Assembly: GCA_032358165.1 (NCBI GenBank)
Contig: JAALGY010000030.1
Coordinates: 1,116,001 to 1,180,000 of the forward strand
Direction: 5' to 3'
Origin: Diplosphaera chodatii
Lineage: Eukaryota > Chlorophyta > Trebouxiophyceae > Prasiolales > Stichococcaceae
Length of the DNA stretch: 64,000 nucleotides
This document shows, one piece after another, positions 1 to 13,050 of this stretch (the stretch's first letter is position 1; the number at the start of each line of letters is the position of its first letter). The notes under the pieces are model-generated. The model was not told where the DNA came from. It worked only from the letters and a program-made list of their open reading frames with translations, and searched no databases. The position numbers and the translations under genes are program-made.

Positions 1-2524
1 TTCAGCGCCACCCTGCAGCGCACACACATCTGAGTTCGCACAGCAACTGACGGGCATTCGCCATAGCTTGCACAGCATGCTGCATGCAGTGATGGAGCCT
101 GTGGATGACTGGCGCTAGACAGCCCATTTTCCATGATAGCTGGCCACCTGTCGAAGCTGATTATGTCGCCAGCAAGGCGCTGTGGCGGTGGGAGTGCCTC
201 CTCCTCCTCCCCCTCTGCCTTGAGCCGGTTGGATGACGACACGTTCCGCATGTACAGCTGCGCGAGCACAACCCACAGTGTCACCACTTTAGCTTGTTCT
301 TGACCTGCTTGACGCCTGCACGTAACCTGCTATTCCAGCTGACAAAGGGTGCAGCAGACATGCGGTGGTGTGCAGGTACCGCGGCTGCCGTGCCGCCGGG
401 GCAGGCGGGTCACCTCACGGTGGTAGGAGGAGGCGTTGGACGCCGACATGCGGGCGACGGCCTCCAGCAGCTCCGACACGCGGGAGGTGTGGCCCGCCAG
501 CGCCGTCACCCGCTTGTACACCAGCACCAGGTCGCCCACGCCCCTGCACGGTGGCGCGGCGACACCCTTGCCAAACACATGTGCGCTGTGTTGAAAGCAC
601 TGGAGGCTTGACCACAGTCTGCCAGCAACCATCGAGTACAGCATCAGTATGCAGTTCGACTTCACAGCCGGTGAAGATAGGATACGATAAGATATCAGCT
701 GGTGCCATCAAGACAGTGAGTGAGTGAGCCCTCACCGGGCTGTGTTCTGCAGCAGCCGCATGGAGCGGATGTAGTCCTGCGTCAGGTCGTCCTGCGAGGC
801 AGTGGACGTCTCCCGCCGCATGTACAGCGGCGCAGCGTACGCCAGCAGCGCCACCGCCGTCGCGCCGTACTTGACCAGGTAGCCATCAAAGACCTGGCAA
901 GTTTGGTGCAAACACGAACCCCTTATCCACCAACATCATCCTCAAATGGTGTGCCAACAGCAAGAGACATCATGGGCATCAGGGAACACAAGGACCAAAC
1001 GTTGAAACAGCGCGTATGTTGCTCAACGGCAGTGCCTTGCAGCAGTGTGTTGGGCGTTTCTGGGGGTCGTACCCCCTGGATAAAGCGCTGGAAGGCGGAC
1101 AGCTTCGAGTGGCGGAGCAGCCGCCACAGATGCTCGTTCAGTATCATGCACTCAGCCGCGCCACCCGGCGGGTCATTGAATGCCACCTCCTCTGCCGATG
1201 CTGCCAGCCTCTGCACGAGGACCGCAGATATGTTTGGTGAAAGAAGCAGGCAGGCCGATGTGGCCTGCATGTCAGCAGTTCAAACAAACTGACGATTGTA
1301 CCTGGTGCGCTGTTCGGAAGGAGCCTGAGAGATGCGCCTCCTGTGACGTCATCAGCGCCATCGCCGGTGACAATGCCCGCAAGCCCATGGCTGACAGGAT
1401 GTAATAGCCGTACAGTACTGCCTGCATGAACAGCCGAACGGATGTTCAGAGACAAGGGCAGGCAGGCTTCTGCAAGATCTGTAGCATGCTATTCACACTC
1501 GCTACTTGCGACGAAGCACGCTCTGCACCTGGGGTTTGTAGCCGATGATCTTGCCGAGGCTGCGTGTGAACAGGATGACATCCGGGAGCGGCTTGAAGGT
1601 GTAGGAGAACAGGTCCGCCACCGTGAAGGCGAACTTCTCTACGTCCTCAGTAATGCGCTGGTCTGCATTCGTCAGGCCTGCACAGGTATACAGGAAAGCT
1701 AGTACGCCTGTGCTGACGACGCCTGCAACGAGCAGGTTGGCATTCGACCATGCTTGCATCTGATGCTCGAGATAGTCAAGCGCACCGCCGAGGGTTGAGG
1801 CTGCATAGTATGCCCGGTTGGCGGTGTACTGCTGGTGCAGGTTGTGCGTCAGGCGGCGCATGAAGGTCAGCTGGATGCGCTTCTGGAAGTACTTCAGCCC
1901 GCTGTTGACGCACGCCGCCGGCACCGCCACGCCCGCAAACACCACCAGCAGCCGTGCAAACTGTGGGTATTGCTGCAGCACCGGGAAGAAACGGCTTGAG
2001 GCTTTGTTCACACTGCATTGCTCCAGGTGTTTCAGCTGAGGATGTTCTGCACAGGACCGTGCAGGTCCCAGGGTGAATAAGCACCTGGGCGATGAGGTGC
2101 CGGCCTGCTCTGGCCTCAATGCGGGAGATGTAGTCAGTGAGGTACGTTCGCCAGACCAGCAGGGCGCTCTGGATGGCGATGAGGCCCGCCTCCCGCGAGT
2201 AGATGCTCGGCACGCATCTGCATCAGAGAGCGACCGTGCTGAAGCTGTGCCTGGGACAGATGGCAACAGACATGACAGCAGAAGCGTCATGTCTCAGTAA
2301 AGACCACGGCGCCTCCGTTCATAAGAGCAGCATGCTCACATGCGCAGGATGACGCCCAGCCGCTTGAGAAAGGTGGCATCGACAGCCACGCGCGGGCGCC
2401 TGGCTGAGCGCTTCCCCGGCCGGACATCGACGTCCGCTGCCAGCCGGTTCTGCTCCTTTGCCGCCGCCCGCAGCTCAGTGCGCAGCACCTTGGCACCCGC
2501 CGCGCCGCCGGCGATCAGCACCAG
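1..2524 (-). CDS. Peroxisomal-type ABC half-transporter, ABCD (ALDP) family, 3' end cut by window
   Basis: Family role: import of fatty acyl-CoA or related acids into peroxisomes. Conserved ABCD blocks can be read in order on the minus strand. A basic segment with RPRVAVDATFLKRLGVILR lies near 2340-2400, followed by transmembrane segments with LIAIQSALLVWRTYLTDYIS. Next come YFQKRIQLTFMRRLTHNLH, the family block LTNADQRITEDVEKFAFTV and FTRSLGKIIGYK (1502-1700). The EAA-like loop appears as AEEVAFNDPPGG near 1170-1190, and a segment with QDYIRSMRLLQNTA near 745-785. The nucleotide-binding domain would lie beyond position 1, so Walker motifs are not visible. At 2524 there is a splice acceptor, so a first coding exon must lie further right in 2525-3436; it was not resolved. 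Several introns. Membership of the D family is sure; the subfamily is not. Confidence 0.88.
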
Positions 2525-3436
2525 CTGCAATGCAAAATGGGAGACCGGCTGTCAGCAGCTGCTAGTGGCGTGAATGCCCACCATGCACGCCAAGGATGGC
2601 ACCGGCGCCACACGCAGGTCTGCGACACCGTTTTCAGCTTCGAATGCAGGGCTGCGTGACCGCCCCGTGTGCGATTGTGTGGACTTGCGCAACCCTGCGA
2701 TGCGCTGCGGCAGGGACACATGCATTCCGCGGATGCAGGCAAGTCACATGCGACAGATCGCGTATGCTGAGATAAGCCATGCCCATGGCCCTACAAGCTG
2801 CACCTGTCAGCCCGCTGCGTGCAACTAAATTGCAGTCTGACTGGTCTGTCGAGAGGATGACGCCAGGAGAACGTAAGTTGACAGTCACAACCGTTGCCGC
2901 AGATGTTCGGTCATGCAGTCACGATTGCGGTGCCAAAGAAGCTAGCTTTCACGCACCGCAACGACTCGGCGCTGGCCGCTGTTGAGAGGGAAAGTCTGCT
3001 GCCCCATGTTGTATGGCGTCAAACCCCAAGCTCCTCAGCGACCTTGCCCCGGCTCATCAGGCTGCTGATGAGCGTGCGACTCCTTATGAATGCTTTCGTG
3101 CATGAGATAAAGTCTGCACAGGACCTTTGGGCGTTGCATTTTGCCCAAATGTTCACCGAAGCATTGCTGATTTGCTGTAGGGTGGGCGCCGGATTGCCCG
3201 TACAAGCCACCAGTACCCTGTTACAACTGCAACGTCGGCCAATGGGCTGAAGCAAGGTGGGACTGCATCTCATGTTTTGATCCGGCGCACGTATTCACTC
3301 TCGCAACTGTCAGCACTCCTTCACCAGAGCGTGGTTGCCGAAGGCCTCCCTCCGCATCGCTGTCTGCTGCTTGCAGCTGCTGCAGTCATTTGGATAGGCG
3401 ACAGCAGCTGTCGACGTCGAGATCCCCTTCTGAACC
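2525..3436. other. Intergenic / upstream region between ABCD and the next gene
   Basis: This stretch should hold the unresolved first exon and promoter of the ABCD gene (minus) and the promoter of the gene at 3437 (plus). A short inverted repeat, CTCATCAG...CTGATGAG, sits at about 3054-3073. No open frame here shows a recognisable protein. Confidence 0.5.
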
Positions 3437-4129
3437 ATGTCTCTGGCCAGACTACACAGCGTACTACGGGAGACATGCAGCAGCCTGCTGCACACTCAGG
3501 TCACCTGCCCAGCGGCACCAAGTGCAGCATTGCGGTGGCTACCCGCACCACACCAGCAACTGACTTCGCTGCTGAGCCTTGTGCTTCGCTCTGGTGAGAC
3601 CTGCACACGCAACATGTGCACGTGCTCTCATCCTGCACCCACAACCTCCCGATGTGCGACGCAGTCCACCCGTCCAGACGGTGTGCAAAAGGTAGACTGC
3701 ATACGGACGCTTGCCATGATCAACCGCCCAGGTGCACCGACTTCAGGCTTTGCAACAGAGGCAGCTGCAGCGGCGGGTGCTGAAGCCCAGGTACCGGTGC
3801 ACCCCTCAGCTGCCCTGCACGCACGGCGGGCGTGGCAGAAGCCGCAAAACAGCAACAGAAATGCCTACCGCCGTGCAGAGAAGAAGCAGCTGCAGATCCG
3901 GGTACGCCTGCACTGACAATCTAGGGTTGTGCTGTCCATGCACCGATTTTGATGACCTTCACTTCACCGCTGTCGTGCACATACGCAGGTCAATGCGCGG
4001 ACACGGAAGAAGCAGCAGGCGGCTGCAAATGCAGCCCGTGATGCGGAGCGCACGGCCAAGTGGAGGGCAGGTGCTGCGCTTTGGCGGTCGGGGAAGGAAG
4101 AGACAGGACAAGACGCGCAGCAGGGCTGA
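3437..4129 (+). CDS. Small basic protein, probably mitochondrial, function unknown
   Basis: I do not recognise the family. Exons joined by splice phase: 3437-3499 starts MSLARLHSVLRETCSSLL; a second near 3555-3593 encodes QLTSLLSLVLRS; a third from about 3747 begins GFATEAAAAAGAEAQ and may run on to NRNAYRRAEKKQLQIR (about 3900). The last runs from about 3990 to the TGA at 4127-4129 and encodes VNARTRKKQQAAANAARDAE and a short tail. The N-terminus is rich in Arg, Ser and Leu with an RSGFAT-like cleavage site, typical of mitochondrial presequences. The mature part is very basic and Ala-rich, consistent with a small organellar RNP or assembly protein, but that is inference. It is tail to tail with NSUN5, about 106 bp apart. 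Confidence 0.55.
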
Positions 4130-4235
4130 AGCTTGCTGTTGACACCTCTCGCAACATTGATGTAAAGTCGTTTGCTTAGTGTTCTTTCCAACAGGGTTGG
4201 CAGCGCCTGACGTCGTTCAACCCCAGCACCAATCA

Positions 4236-7198
4236 CTAGCCCTCGCGCTTCAGCCTCTTCTTCCTCCTGCCTTTGACCTGCTCCAGCAGTTCTGGCACCC
4301 CATTCTGCTCAACTGGCGCTTGCTGCTTCCTGCGAGCTTGCTTGCCCTGCCGCACAAATAGCGCTATGAAGAAGCCATCAGTGGCGTCCTCCTCTGGGTC
4401 CACCCGCACCAGCTTGTCAGCACCCTTGAGAACTGGGTGGCCGCGCCGATGCCAGCTGGGAAATGGGTCCTGCAAATGATGACGCCAACAGACCTCGTCC
4501 CTGATGCACGTGCCCTGTGCCACATGCCTTGCCATCCGTAACACACGCCAGGCATGACACATGCTCTATGGCTTAGCGGGGACTCCACTCATGATCCACC
4601 AGAAAAGTCTCTGTACATGCAACACTGAAGCAGAACACCAGCTGACGGGCACCTGCAGGCAAAACCCCAGCTGCTCCGCTTCTGGCAGCACTGCCGACAC
4701 AACCGCCTCATTCTCACGCTCGTGGATAGAGCATGTCGAGTACACGAGCCGCTCTAGCGCTGGGAAGCGCAGTGCATGGCGCAGCGCCGCCTCCTGAAAG
4801 GTTGCCAAGCGCTCCAGGCGCTCACCCTGCCATCACAGGTCATGTGCAGAGCTTACAGCACGCTGAGACGCCAGAACCATCAGCAGCACTGTCATCTTGC
4901 TGGCTAGTTCCGATCTGCCAAGCAACACACGGCGATATGGACTAGCTGCTGCATATTGCCCTTCGCATTTCCCACCTCGTCAGCAGGCAGTGCCTGGCTC
5001 TGCCACTGTGAAGGCAGCAGGAAATCCATCCGGCTGTGGGCTGTGCCACTGCCGCTGCATGAGGGGTCAAGCAGCACTGCCTGGACATCTGCAAACTCTG
5101 GCGCTGCGGTGTCGGCAGTCAGGAAGTCCGCCTGCAGGTTGTCCACGTGTAGCAGGTTGACGGAAGCGTCAACAGGAGTACCACCTTGGCAAGTCACGCA
5201 GAGGATGTCATGATCAACGGCCATGATCCTGCAGCTTCACCACAACGAGCAGTAGACAAGCACATACCTGATGCACTGTGACAATGGCGTCAGCACCGCA
5301 CGCTTCGACATTGCGCTGCAGATGCGCAGCGCGCTTCGGATCGAGCTCGAAGGCATCAATCTTCCCTGTGCCGCCCATCAATGCTGCAACACAGACATGC
5401 TTGTGGGTGCATGACACCCTACGGCGAAATCATGAACTGGCATTGTGGGGCCGTGAGTATGGTCAGCTGCAATGGTTTGGTGTTGCACCTGCCAAATGGG
5501 TGGTCTTGTTGCCCGGCGCTGAGCAGCAGTCTACCACGTGCATGCCCGGCTGCGGGTGCAGCGCGTGTGCCGCCATGCAGCTGGACCTGCTCTGTGGGCA
5601 GCAACAGGGACAAAACGGTTGGTTGCAGAATAAGGTTTACACGGGATCCAGACGGTAGTGATGCCACCCCGATCTTGCTAACAAGCAGCCCACTCGGCAT
5701 CATCTTATGGAATACAGCGTTTGGCAGTGTGTGGCACCTGAAGGATCAGGCTGCGGTCTGACACGAGCGGGTGATCATGCAGGTCAGTGCCAGGCGGGAA
5801 GACCAGCACATCACCCAGCAAGTCATCCTGCTGTGCCTTGCTACCCTGCACACGGGACGCAGCCTGAGCGCAGGCTCGACCACACACTCCTGAGCACTGC
5901 ATAAGCTGTGGTGCAGGCAGCCGCCCTGGCAGGATGATGCCTACCTCCTTGGCATGCTCAGCATGTTCCGCGGGCGGGCTCTGCAGCCATGCAGTCGCTG
6001 CACTGACGGGCACTTTGAGGGTGTTGACGCGCGCGTGCCGTGGCCGGGGCGCCATCTCCTGCTTCAGGGTGTCCGGCAACAGGTCCTCTGGAGTCTGGGT
6101 GCCAAGCAACAGCCCACAGTCAGCAGACTCATCGGCGACTGAGGTCATCTGGCGTTGCGTGCACGCGATGCGTAGCTGTTTTCATCCTGCACACCTGGCT
6201 GCAGCGGCAGGCTGCTTGCCGCCGTGCAAGTGACTGTGCTCACCTTGCCGCCTGCCTGTTGCACGGTCTCCTGAAGCAGTGACCGCAGCAGCATCTGCGA
6301 GGCACAATGAACACACCCATTTGAGCTTGTTAGCAAGCAGGCCCAGTCACAGGTGGGCAGATGTGGACAAGGTATGCAGGAGTGCATTGACAGCTTGCGC
6401 TCGGCATGCACCTTGTTCTTGTAAAAGACGCGTTCTGCGGGCCCGGACGGCTTGAACGCCTGTCCAAACAGGATCTCATAGCACAGCACATATGCGACTG
6501 GCTCGGTGAGCTGCAGACATACGCCATCTACTCAGCGTGCTGTTGGCTGTTGGTATCGCTGTTAAACTGGATGAGTGTGCAGGAAAAGAGTGTATGCGGC
6601 AAGGCATGCACGTCGCGCGCACCTTTGGCAGCTTGTCCACCAGCTTTGACGCTGTGATGACCTTGCTGAGCACTGGCAGGTCTGCATTACACCACGTGGG
6701 TCGTCAAAATACAGACTCGGTGATCTGCGACGTTCCGCGTGGCTGCCACCACATCCAGCGGTTGCAACCTCACATCGGAGCGTCTGGCACGTCAGCGCGA
6801 AGGTGGCCTTCTTGGTGGTGACGTGCGGCGCCAGCGTCAGGGCCTTGATGCTCTTGCCGGATCGCTGGCTCTCATCGGCCTCCAGCAGCTTCTTCAGCGC
6901 CTCCGCGGCGAAGCGCACCACCGGCGAGTGCGGCACCCACTCCTTTTGCTCCTGCTGCTGCTGACCCACAGCGCCGCCGCCGCCGCCGCCCGTGCTGCTC
7001 TCCAGCAGCGCGGCGGCTGCTGCGGCGCTGCGTGCGCCCTTGTTAGCAGCGGATGCTTTGGCGGGCCTGTGCGCGCCTGCAGCATCCGATGCAGCAACGG
7101 CGGGCTTTGGTTTCCTCGCTTTCTTGGGCTTCGACCGCGGTGGCTTGGCGAGCAGCACGTCCTTCTTCAGAATGCCCAGCGGTTTGTGCCTGGCCATG
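4236..7198 (-). CDS. NSUN5: rRNA cytosine-C5 methyltransferase, NSUN5/Rcm1 type
   Basis: The NSUN5/Rcm1 family methylates one cytosine in large-subunit rRNA with SAM. The start at 7198 gives [16 protein letters not shown], followed by a Lys/Ala-rich nucleolar-like segment with a Gly6 and Gln4 run. [16 protein letters not shown] and the [16 protein letters not shown] block follow. The region with [12 protein letters not shown] and [20 protein letters not shown] (5705-6148) precedes the catalytic fold. [19 protein letters not shown] (about 5290-5370) is the SAM-binding acidic loop, [12 protein letters not shown] (about 5040-5080) is motif IV, and [13 protein letters not shown] (about 4690-4740) is motif VI; both catalytic cysteines are present. 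The C-terminus [16 protein letters not shown] leads into a Lys/Arg tail ending at 4236. Multi-exon. It shares a 335-bp upstream region head to head with ELP3. Confidence 0.92.
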
Positions 7199-7533
7199 CT
7201 GCGGTCAACGAGCACGCATCGATCACACTGTGCACCCAACACAATTGTGTTTGCCTTGCAAACAGCAGAATGATGCACGTGCATGTCGAGATGGAGATGG
7301 CTTGCATGTTGTGTTGCGCATTTGGCCGGTGCAATACAGTTTCACATCCTGTCCGCCACAGCGATACAGCAAGAGCACACTCGCACACAGTTCTGAAGGG
7401 GTTGTGCTCGCGTATCAGTGTGGTCGCCAGCAGCTGCACCTGTGTCAGACGCCGCAGCACCAATGTTGCAATGAGCTGACTGGCCAAATAAGGGACCTTT
7501 CAGACACACAGTCCTGACAATCGACTTTGTCGA
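7199..7533. promoter_or_regulatory. Shared divergent upstream region of NSUN5 and ELP3
   Basis: Only 335 bp separate the two start codons, so both promoters and 5' leaders must fit here. No TATA box stands out. No coding similarity was seen. Assignment as a bidirectional promoter follows from geometry alone. Confidence 0.5.
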
Positions 7534-10500
7534 ATGGGTGCACCGGACCAACCGACCATATACAATGCCAAGCAAAGCAGGCGCCCGAATAAGGGCGGCG
7601 CCGGTCGACGCATGTCACCAGAGGAGGTGAGGCTCGTGCAACGCTGTCGCGGTTGCCTGCCATCATACCACGGTCCGATGTGGGCACAGCTTCTGGTTGT
7701 CACTATGGTGGCTGGTGAGCATCCCCTGCGCCGGTTGTATTGCACCTCAGGTGCCAGCCGCTGGCACACTGCGACAAAGCCTGCTACTGGTCGCAGGCGA
7801 GGGTCAAAGCCATCTCAGAAGTGGTTGAGCAGCTGGTGCGGGGGGTCAAGGCAGGGCTGGACGTAAACGTCGATGCAATCAAGCGGGAGGCGGCCACCAA
7901 GTATGCCCTTGCGCGGGCGCCCAAGCTCGTGGAGATCATCTCCGCCGTGCCTGACGACTTCCGTGACACGCTGCTGCCAAGGTATGCATACTGCGGCTGG
8001 GCTACACATACATGACCAGCTCCTGTCCGGAACTGCTTCGCACACGAGGCGCCTCTGCTGAATGCTCGGGGCTACACCATGGCGTGCTGCTTATGCAGGC
8101 TCAGAGCCAAGCCGGTGCGCACAGCGAGCGGCATTGCGGTGGTGGCGGTGATGTCGAAGCCGCACCGCTGCCCGCACATCGCCACCACCGGCGCCGTCTG
8201 CGTGTACTGTCCTGGCGGCCCAGACTCTGACTTCGAGTACTCCACTCAGTCATACACAGGTGTGGTCTCGCAGTCAAAGTCCACCGGTTGTGATGGAAAT
8301 TTGCACGTAGGCAGAGGGCATCAGTTAGCCGACTGGTCTTTGCGGCTGCCCAAGGCTTGCGTGTTCTGACGCAGGCTATGAGCCGACCAGCATGCGGGCC
8401 ATCCGGGCGCGGTACAACCCCTATGTGCAGGCGCGCGGCCGGGTGGACCAGCTCCGCAAACTGGGCCACAGTGTGGACAAGGTCCGCACCCTGCCCACTG
8501 CCCGCCTGAGGGCGGTCACGGATTGCACAGTGCGCGTGGTGTGGTGCTCTTGATGGACAAACGGGTGAACCGGGTGGATTGTCAAGCCCGGGTGTATGCG
8601 ACACACAGGTGGAGTTCATCCTCATGGGCGGCACCTTCATGAGCATGCCCGGCGACTACCGCGACTACTTCATCCGCAACCTGCACGACGCGCTGTCCGG
8701 CCACAGCTCCTCGTCCGTGCACGAGGCGGTCCGCTACTCAGAGCAGGTGTGCGGCAGACACGGTCTCACAGTAGCTCCATGACGTTCGGGCTGCATCAGT
8801 GCTGATGGATTCAGGGTGGAACTCGTTCCGGCGGGTGGGTGCTCACGTGCTAATGAGCCCCTCGTGTGTGCAGTCCCGCACCAAGTGCATCGGGCTGACC
8901 ATTGAGACGCGGCCGGACTACTGCCTGCCGCCGCACCTCACACAGATGCTGTCCTACGGCTGTACCAGGTGCCCCCTTTGCATCTCCACCTTGCAGCATG
9001 ACTCACGCAAGACTCGAAGTCCTTGCCACATGCAAAGGTCGTCAGGAGTGTGGACTCAAGTCGCTGCATGCTGTCTGAGCAACCTGTTGCGTCCGATGTC
9101 ACAGGCTGGAGGTGGGGCTGCAGAGCACATATGAGGACGTGGCACGTGACACAAACCGTGGGCACACCGTGGCCTCAGTGGGCGAGTGCTTCCGCATGGC
9201 CAAGAACGCAGGCTTCAAGGTCAGTCGCTGCAACCACGACATGGTATGCTACATGATGCATGACACAGGAGACCGAGTCCACTTCTGAGCAGATGTGACA
9301 GCATATCGACCGCTATGAGCACTGCAGGTCATCGCGCACATGATGCCTGATTTGCCGAATGTCGGCTGGGAGCGGGATCTGGAGTCCTTCCGGGAGTTTT
9401 TCGAGAACCCAGCTTTCAGAAGCGATGGCCTGAAGGTGGGAGTCTTTGTCCATGAACCATGTACTTGTGAGGTCATTGAGTTAGGAAGCCAGCATGGCAG
9501 GTCGGTGGGCAGCTGCAGCGTTGTCGTCCTCCCAGTGCAACACAATGCTATCGGATGGTATGCCAGCTGATAGTTGTGGTCAGCTGTGATCAGACATGAC
9601 GAGTGTGTGATGAGTTGCCACCAACTCTTGACGCAGGTGTACCCCACGCTGGTCATCCGCGGCACAGGGCTGTACGAGCTGTGGAAGCAGGGCCTGTACC
9701 GGAACTACCCGCCAGACAAGGCAAGGCGGCCCGGTGTTGTGCACCACAGCTGCTGTCTGTCTGCGTGGCGCTCTTAGTACGCAGCTGTGGGGCCCAGTCA
9801 AAACCAAAAGCAGGGGTTAGCGGACTGGCTGCCTCAGCAGCTGGCACGTGTTCTACAGTAGTGGCCATTGGCTGGTCAGCCTGAACAGTGCTTTAGAGCT
9901 TTGTGGCATGAGAACAGCTGTGGTGCGCCGTGCCTGATCCATCTAGGGATTTTGAAGCATACGGATGACTACTGTTCGATGTTCTATCTGCTCCCGCAGC
10001 TGGTGGACCTGGTGGCGCGCATCCTGGCGCTGGTGCCGCCCTGGGTCCGCATCTACCGCATCCAGCGCGACATCCCCATGCCCCTCGTCACCTCCGGCGT
10101 CGAGAAGGGTGCGCAGCAGCCCCAGGCGCTGCAGAGATGTTGCACAACCCACCGGTTGCAGGGTCTGCCTTACAGAATCCTTCCCTGCGTCATGCCAAGA
10201 GACACCGCACCCTGCACCCCTGTGCGTCGGCGCATGGCCCAGCACGATGCCCGCAACACTATGACATGTCGCTGCGGGCGGCAGGCAACCTGCGGGAGCT
10301 GGCGCTGGCGCGCATGGGCCACCTGGGCCTCAAGTGCCGCGACGTGCGCACCCGCGAGGCCGGCATCCAGGACATCCACCACCAGGTGTCCCGCGCCTCC
10401 ACCGCTTTGTTGCCGGGGACATCAACCCAGCGCAAATGTTGCAGCAATCGTGTTAGTTCCTGCTGATGTTGGTCCGATGCTGGTCCTGGCGCTACTGCAT

Positions 10501-11509
10501 ACTCCCAGCAGACACCCAGAGGCCGGCACATCTCGGCATGGTGGCACGCTGACTGCAGCACGGCACGGTCGTCACTTGGTGACGCGGCCTCGTTGCTTGC
10601 AGGTCAAGGCAGAGGAGGTGGAGCTGGTGCGGCGGGACTACTGCGCCAACGGGGGCTGGGAGACGTTCCTGGCGTACGAGGACGTGCGGCAGGACATCCT
10701 GGTGGGGCTGCTGCGCCTGCGCCGGTGCTTTGGGCCGGGCGCGGGGCCCGCGGCGGAGCGGCAGCCGGGCCTCCACGGCCGGGTGCGCAGGCTTTGGTGG
10801 TTGGTTTGCGAGAGCTGGGGTCTGGCTCTCGAGCTTCGTCTGATCGCCCTGTTGGTGCCCTCGCGACACGGTACCTTTGCTGCGGACGCCACCTTACAGA
10901 AGTGTCATCGTCCGTAACCTGCAGGTCAGCATTGTGCGGGAGCTGCATGTGTATGGAGCGGTGGTTGCGGTGCACGCTCGCGACGCCAGCAAGCACCAAC
11001 ACCAGGTGATGTTGGCACTGCTGTGTGGCAACTGCTTGGCTTGCAGCGCAGGATCTTCTTTACCTTGGCAGTGCTACTGTTGATGGGCCTTTCCGCATCC
11101 GCTCAGCAGCCGTAGGAAACCGCACACTGCAGCGTCCCCTCCCGCTAGATTGAGCACAGCACGTGATCCGTGCAGGGCTATGGCACGCTGCTGATGGAGG
11201 CTGCAGAGCGCATCGCGCGTGAGGAGCACCGCGCCACGAAGCTGGCTGTCATCTCGGGCGTCGGCACCCGCCACTACTACCGCCGGCTGGGCTTCGAGCT
11301 AGAGGTGCGCAGTCCCTGCCATCATGACAGAAGGCCACACTGCCACACTAGCTACCGCGTGAAACATATCATGTTGCATTCTCGCTTACTGGACTGACTG
11401 CTGTCGTGTGGTGCTCACGGGCTCCTCCGCTTCGCAGGGCCCATACATGGTGAAGAGCATCACGCCAGTGCCGCTGTCAAAGCTGCGCAGCAGACCAGCA
11501 CGGCAATAG
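7534..11509 (+). CDS. ELP3: Elongator complex protein 3 (radical SAM / acetyl-CoA tRNA-modifying enzyme)
   Basis: Catalytic subunit of Elongator, which makes cm5-type side chains on wobble uridine of tRNA. Exon 1 (7534-7626, phase 0) joins to [20 protein letters not shown] at about 7799. The radical SAM core is [20 protein letters not shown] (about 8170-8225), with the family CX9CX2C cluster. It is followed by [75 protein letters not shown] and [36 protein letters not shown] and [10 protein letters not shown] link to the acetyltransferase domain: [37 protein letters not shown] and [14 protein letters not shown]. The last exon reads [16 protein letters not shown] and stops at 11507-11509. All key blocks are present; it looks intact, with at least twelve exons. 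Confidence 0.96.
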
Positions 11510-11854
11510 GCTTGGCAAGCTGGAGGAGTCATCGGTGGCCACTATGTGTGCAGCTTGCTGCTGACCACTCTGTGCCACCATGTGCTGTTATCGAACCCTG
11601 CCGTGCATCATAGTCAGGGTGTCCGGCACTGCAGTGGCTGCTGGAAGTTGCACCAAGGGCCAGCTTCCGCACAGATCTGATGTCATCACTGGAGCTCGCA
11701 TGCAAAGCCACAACAGCACCAGGGACACGCGTGACAAGCGGCACATGAACTACTGAATTTGAATGATGCAATCGTCGATCATCCAACGTTGCCAAGCTTG
11801 CTGAACGTATGCCCAACAACGTTGGCACCCACAGCAGTGCCGTCAATTCATCAG
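11510..11854. other. Intergenic region
   Basis: Holds the ELP3 3' end and the upstream region of the fibrillin gene. An in-frame ATG at 11759 could extend the fibrillin N-terminus by 32 residues. Nothing else seen. Confidence 0.45.
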
Positions 11855-13050
11855 ATGCAGGTAGTCAATGCACGTTCATTGCCCGTGGCATTCAAATCCT
11901 CGATTGTTCTCAGAAACGGCAGCAGACCACTGAGGTCTGTCTCAGCAACCCCACGGCAGCCTCGAGCAGCACGCAGCAGGCAGCACAGTGCGGGCGCACC
12001 GCAAGCGCTCTTCGGCCGGCTTTTTGGCGGCGCAACAAAGATGGCGTCGGGCAAAAGCGTTGAGGCGGCGAAGGCAGAGCTGCTTGAGTTCATCAGCGGC
12101 TTGAAGCGGGGCGTGGATGCCACAGACGAAGATAAACAGCAGGTTGATGCGATGGCGCAGGTATGAACTTCGTTGTCCCACTTCCCGCAGCCTACAGCGC
12201 GCAGACAGTGTGTTGTAACTCGAGGCGCCACCATGTGCGACCCGTCTATGCTCGAGCTAGTCTGGGTGACGTACAGCATCGTGTGCAGGTGCTTGAGCGC
12301 CAGAACCCCAACAGAAAGGCGCTGGCCTGCCCGCTGCTGGCGGGCAAGTGGGAGCTGCTGTACACCACGTCAGACTCCATCTTGGGCACCAGCAGGCCAG
12401 CGTTCCTGCGGCCCAGCGGCCCCATACACCAGTATCTGGGTGAGTGGTTCCTGTGATGCGGCATGTCACCACAGTCGCATGGTGCTCCATTGGCTCGATC
12501 TCAGGCGTGCTAAGATACTTTCATGTTCACACCTTCAGATCCGGAGAACCTCAAGGCTGCCAACAAGGAGAGCTGGCCGTTCTTCAATCAGGTGCGTCAG
12601 GGTGCTGATCAGGGTGCTATGCCAACAAGCCGAAGTTGAGCAGCATAGGTTTTAATGGGCGCATTGAATGCCCTTGCTGCAGGTGTATGCAGAGCTTACC
12701 CCAGAGACAGACAGCCGCGTCGCAGTACAGTTCAAGCAGTTCAGGATAGGTAACAATCCACTGCCGTTGTTGTACTCTGCATATATACATTCGTGTACAT
12801 GCATGGCTCATCTGGGCTGGCTTCTGAATGACTGCATTCCATCCTGCGCATGTTACTCGACACCACATGGCTGACTAAGCAGGAATGCATTGCAGGTGGG
12901 TTGATTCGAGTGACAGCACCAGAGAATGCAAAGGGTAAGCTGGACACAACCTTTTTGGATGAGGAACTGCGCATCAGCAGGGGTGACAAGGGCAACCTCT
13001 TCATTCTGCGGCAGAGGGACCCCAGCGCAGCATCTGAAGCCAGGATGTGA
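11855..13050 (+). CDS. Plastid lipid-associated protein, PAP/fibrillin family
   Basis: Fibrillins are plastid proteins of plastoglobules and thylakoids that bind lipids. The N-terminus from 11855 ([16 protein letters not shown], then a Ser/Arg/Pro-rich stretch to about 12030) looks like a chloroplast transit peptide. The PAP domain begins at [19 protein letters not shown] and continues in later exons with [75 protein letters not shown] and [20 protein letters not shown]. It ends [16 protein letters not shown] with TGA at 13048-13050. The closing [13 protein letters not shown] block is the family signature. Five or six exons joined in consistent phase. An upstream in-frame ATG at 11759 is a weaker alternative start. 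Confidence 0.88.
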
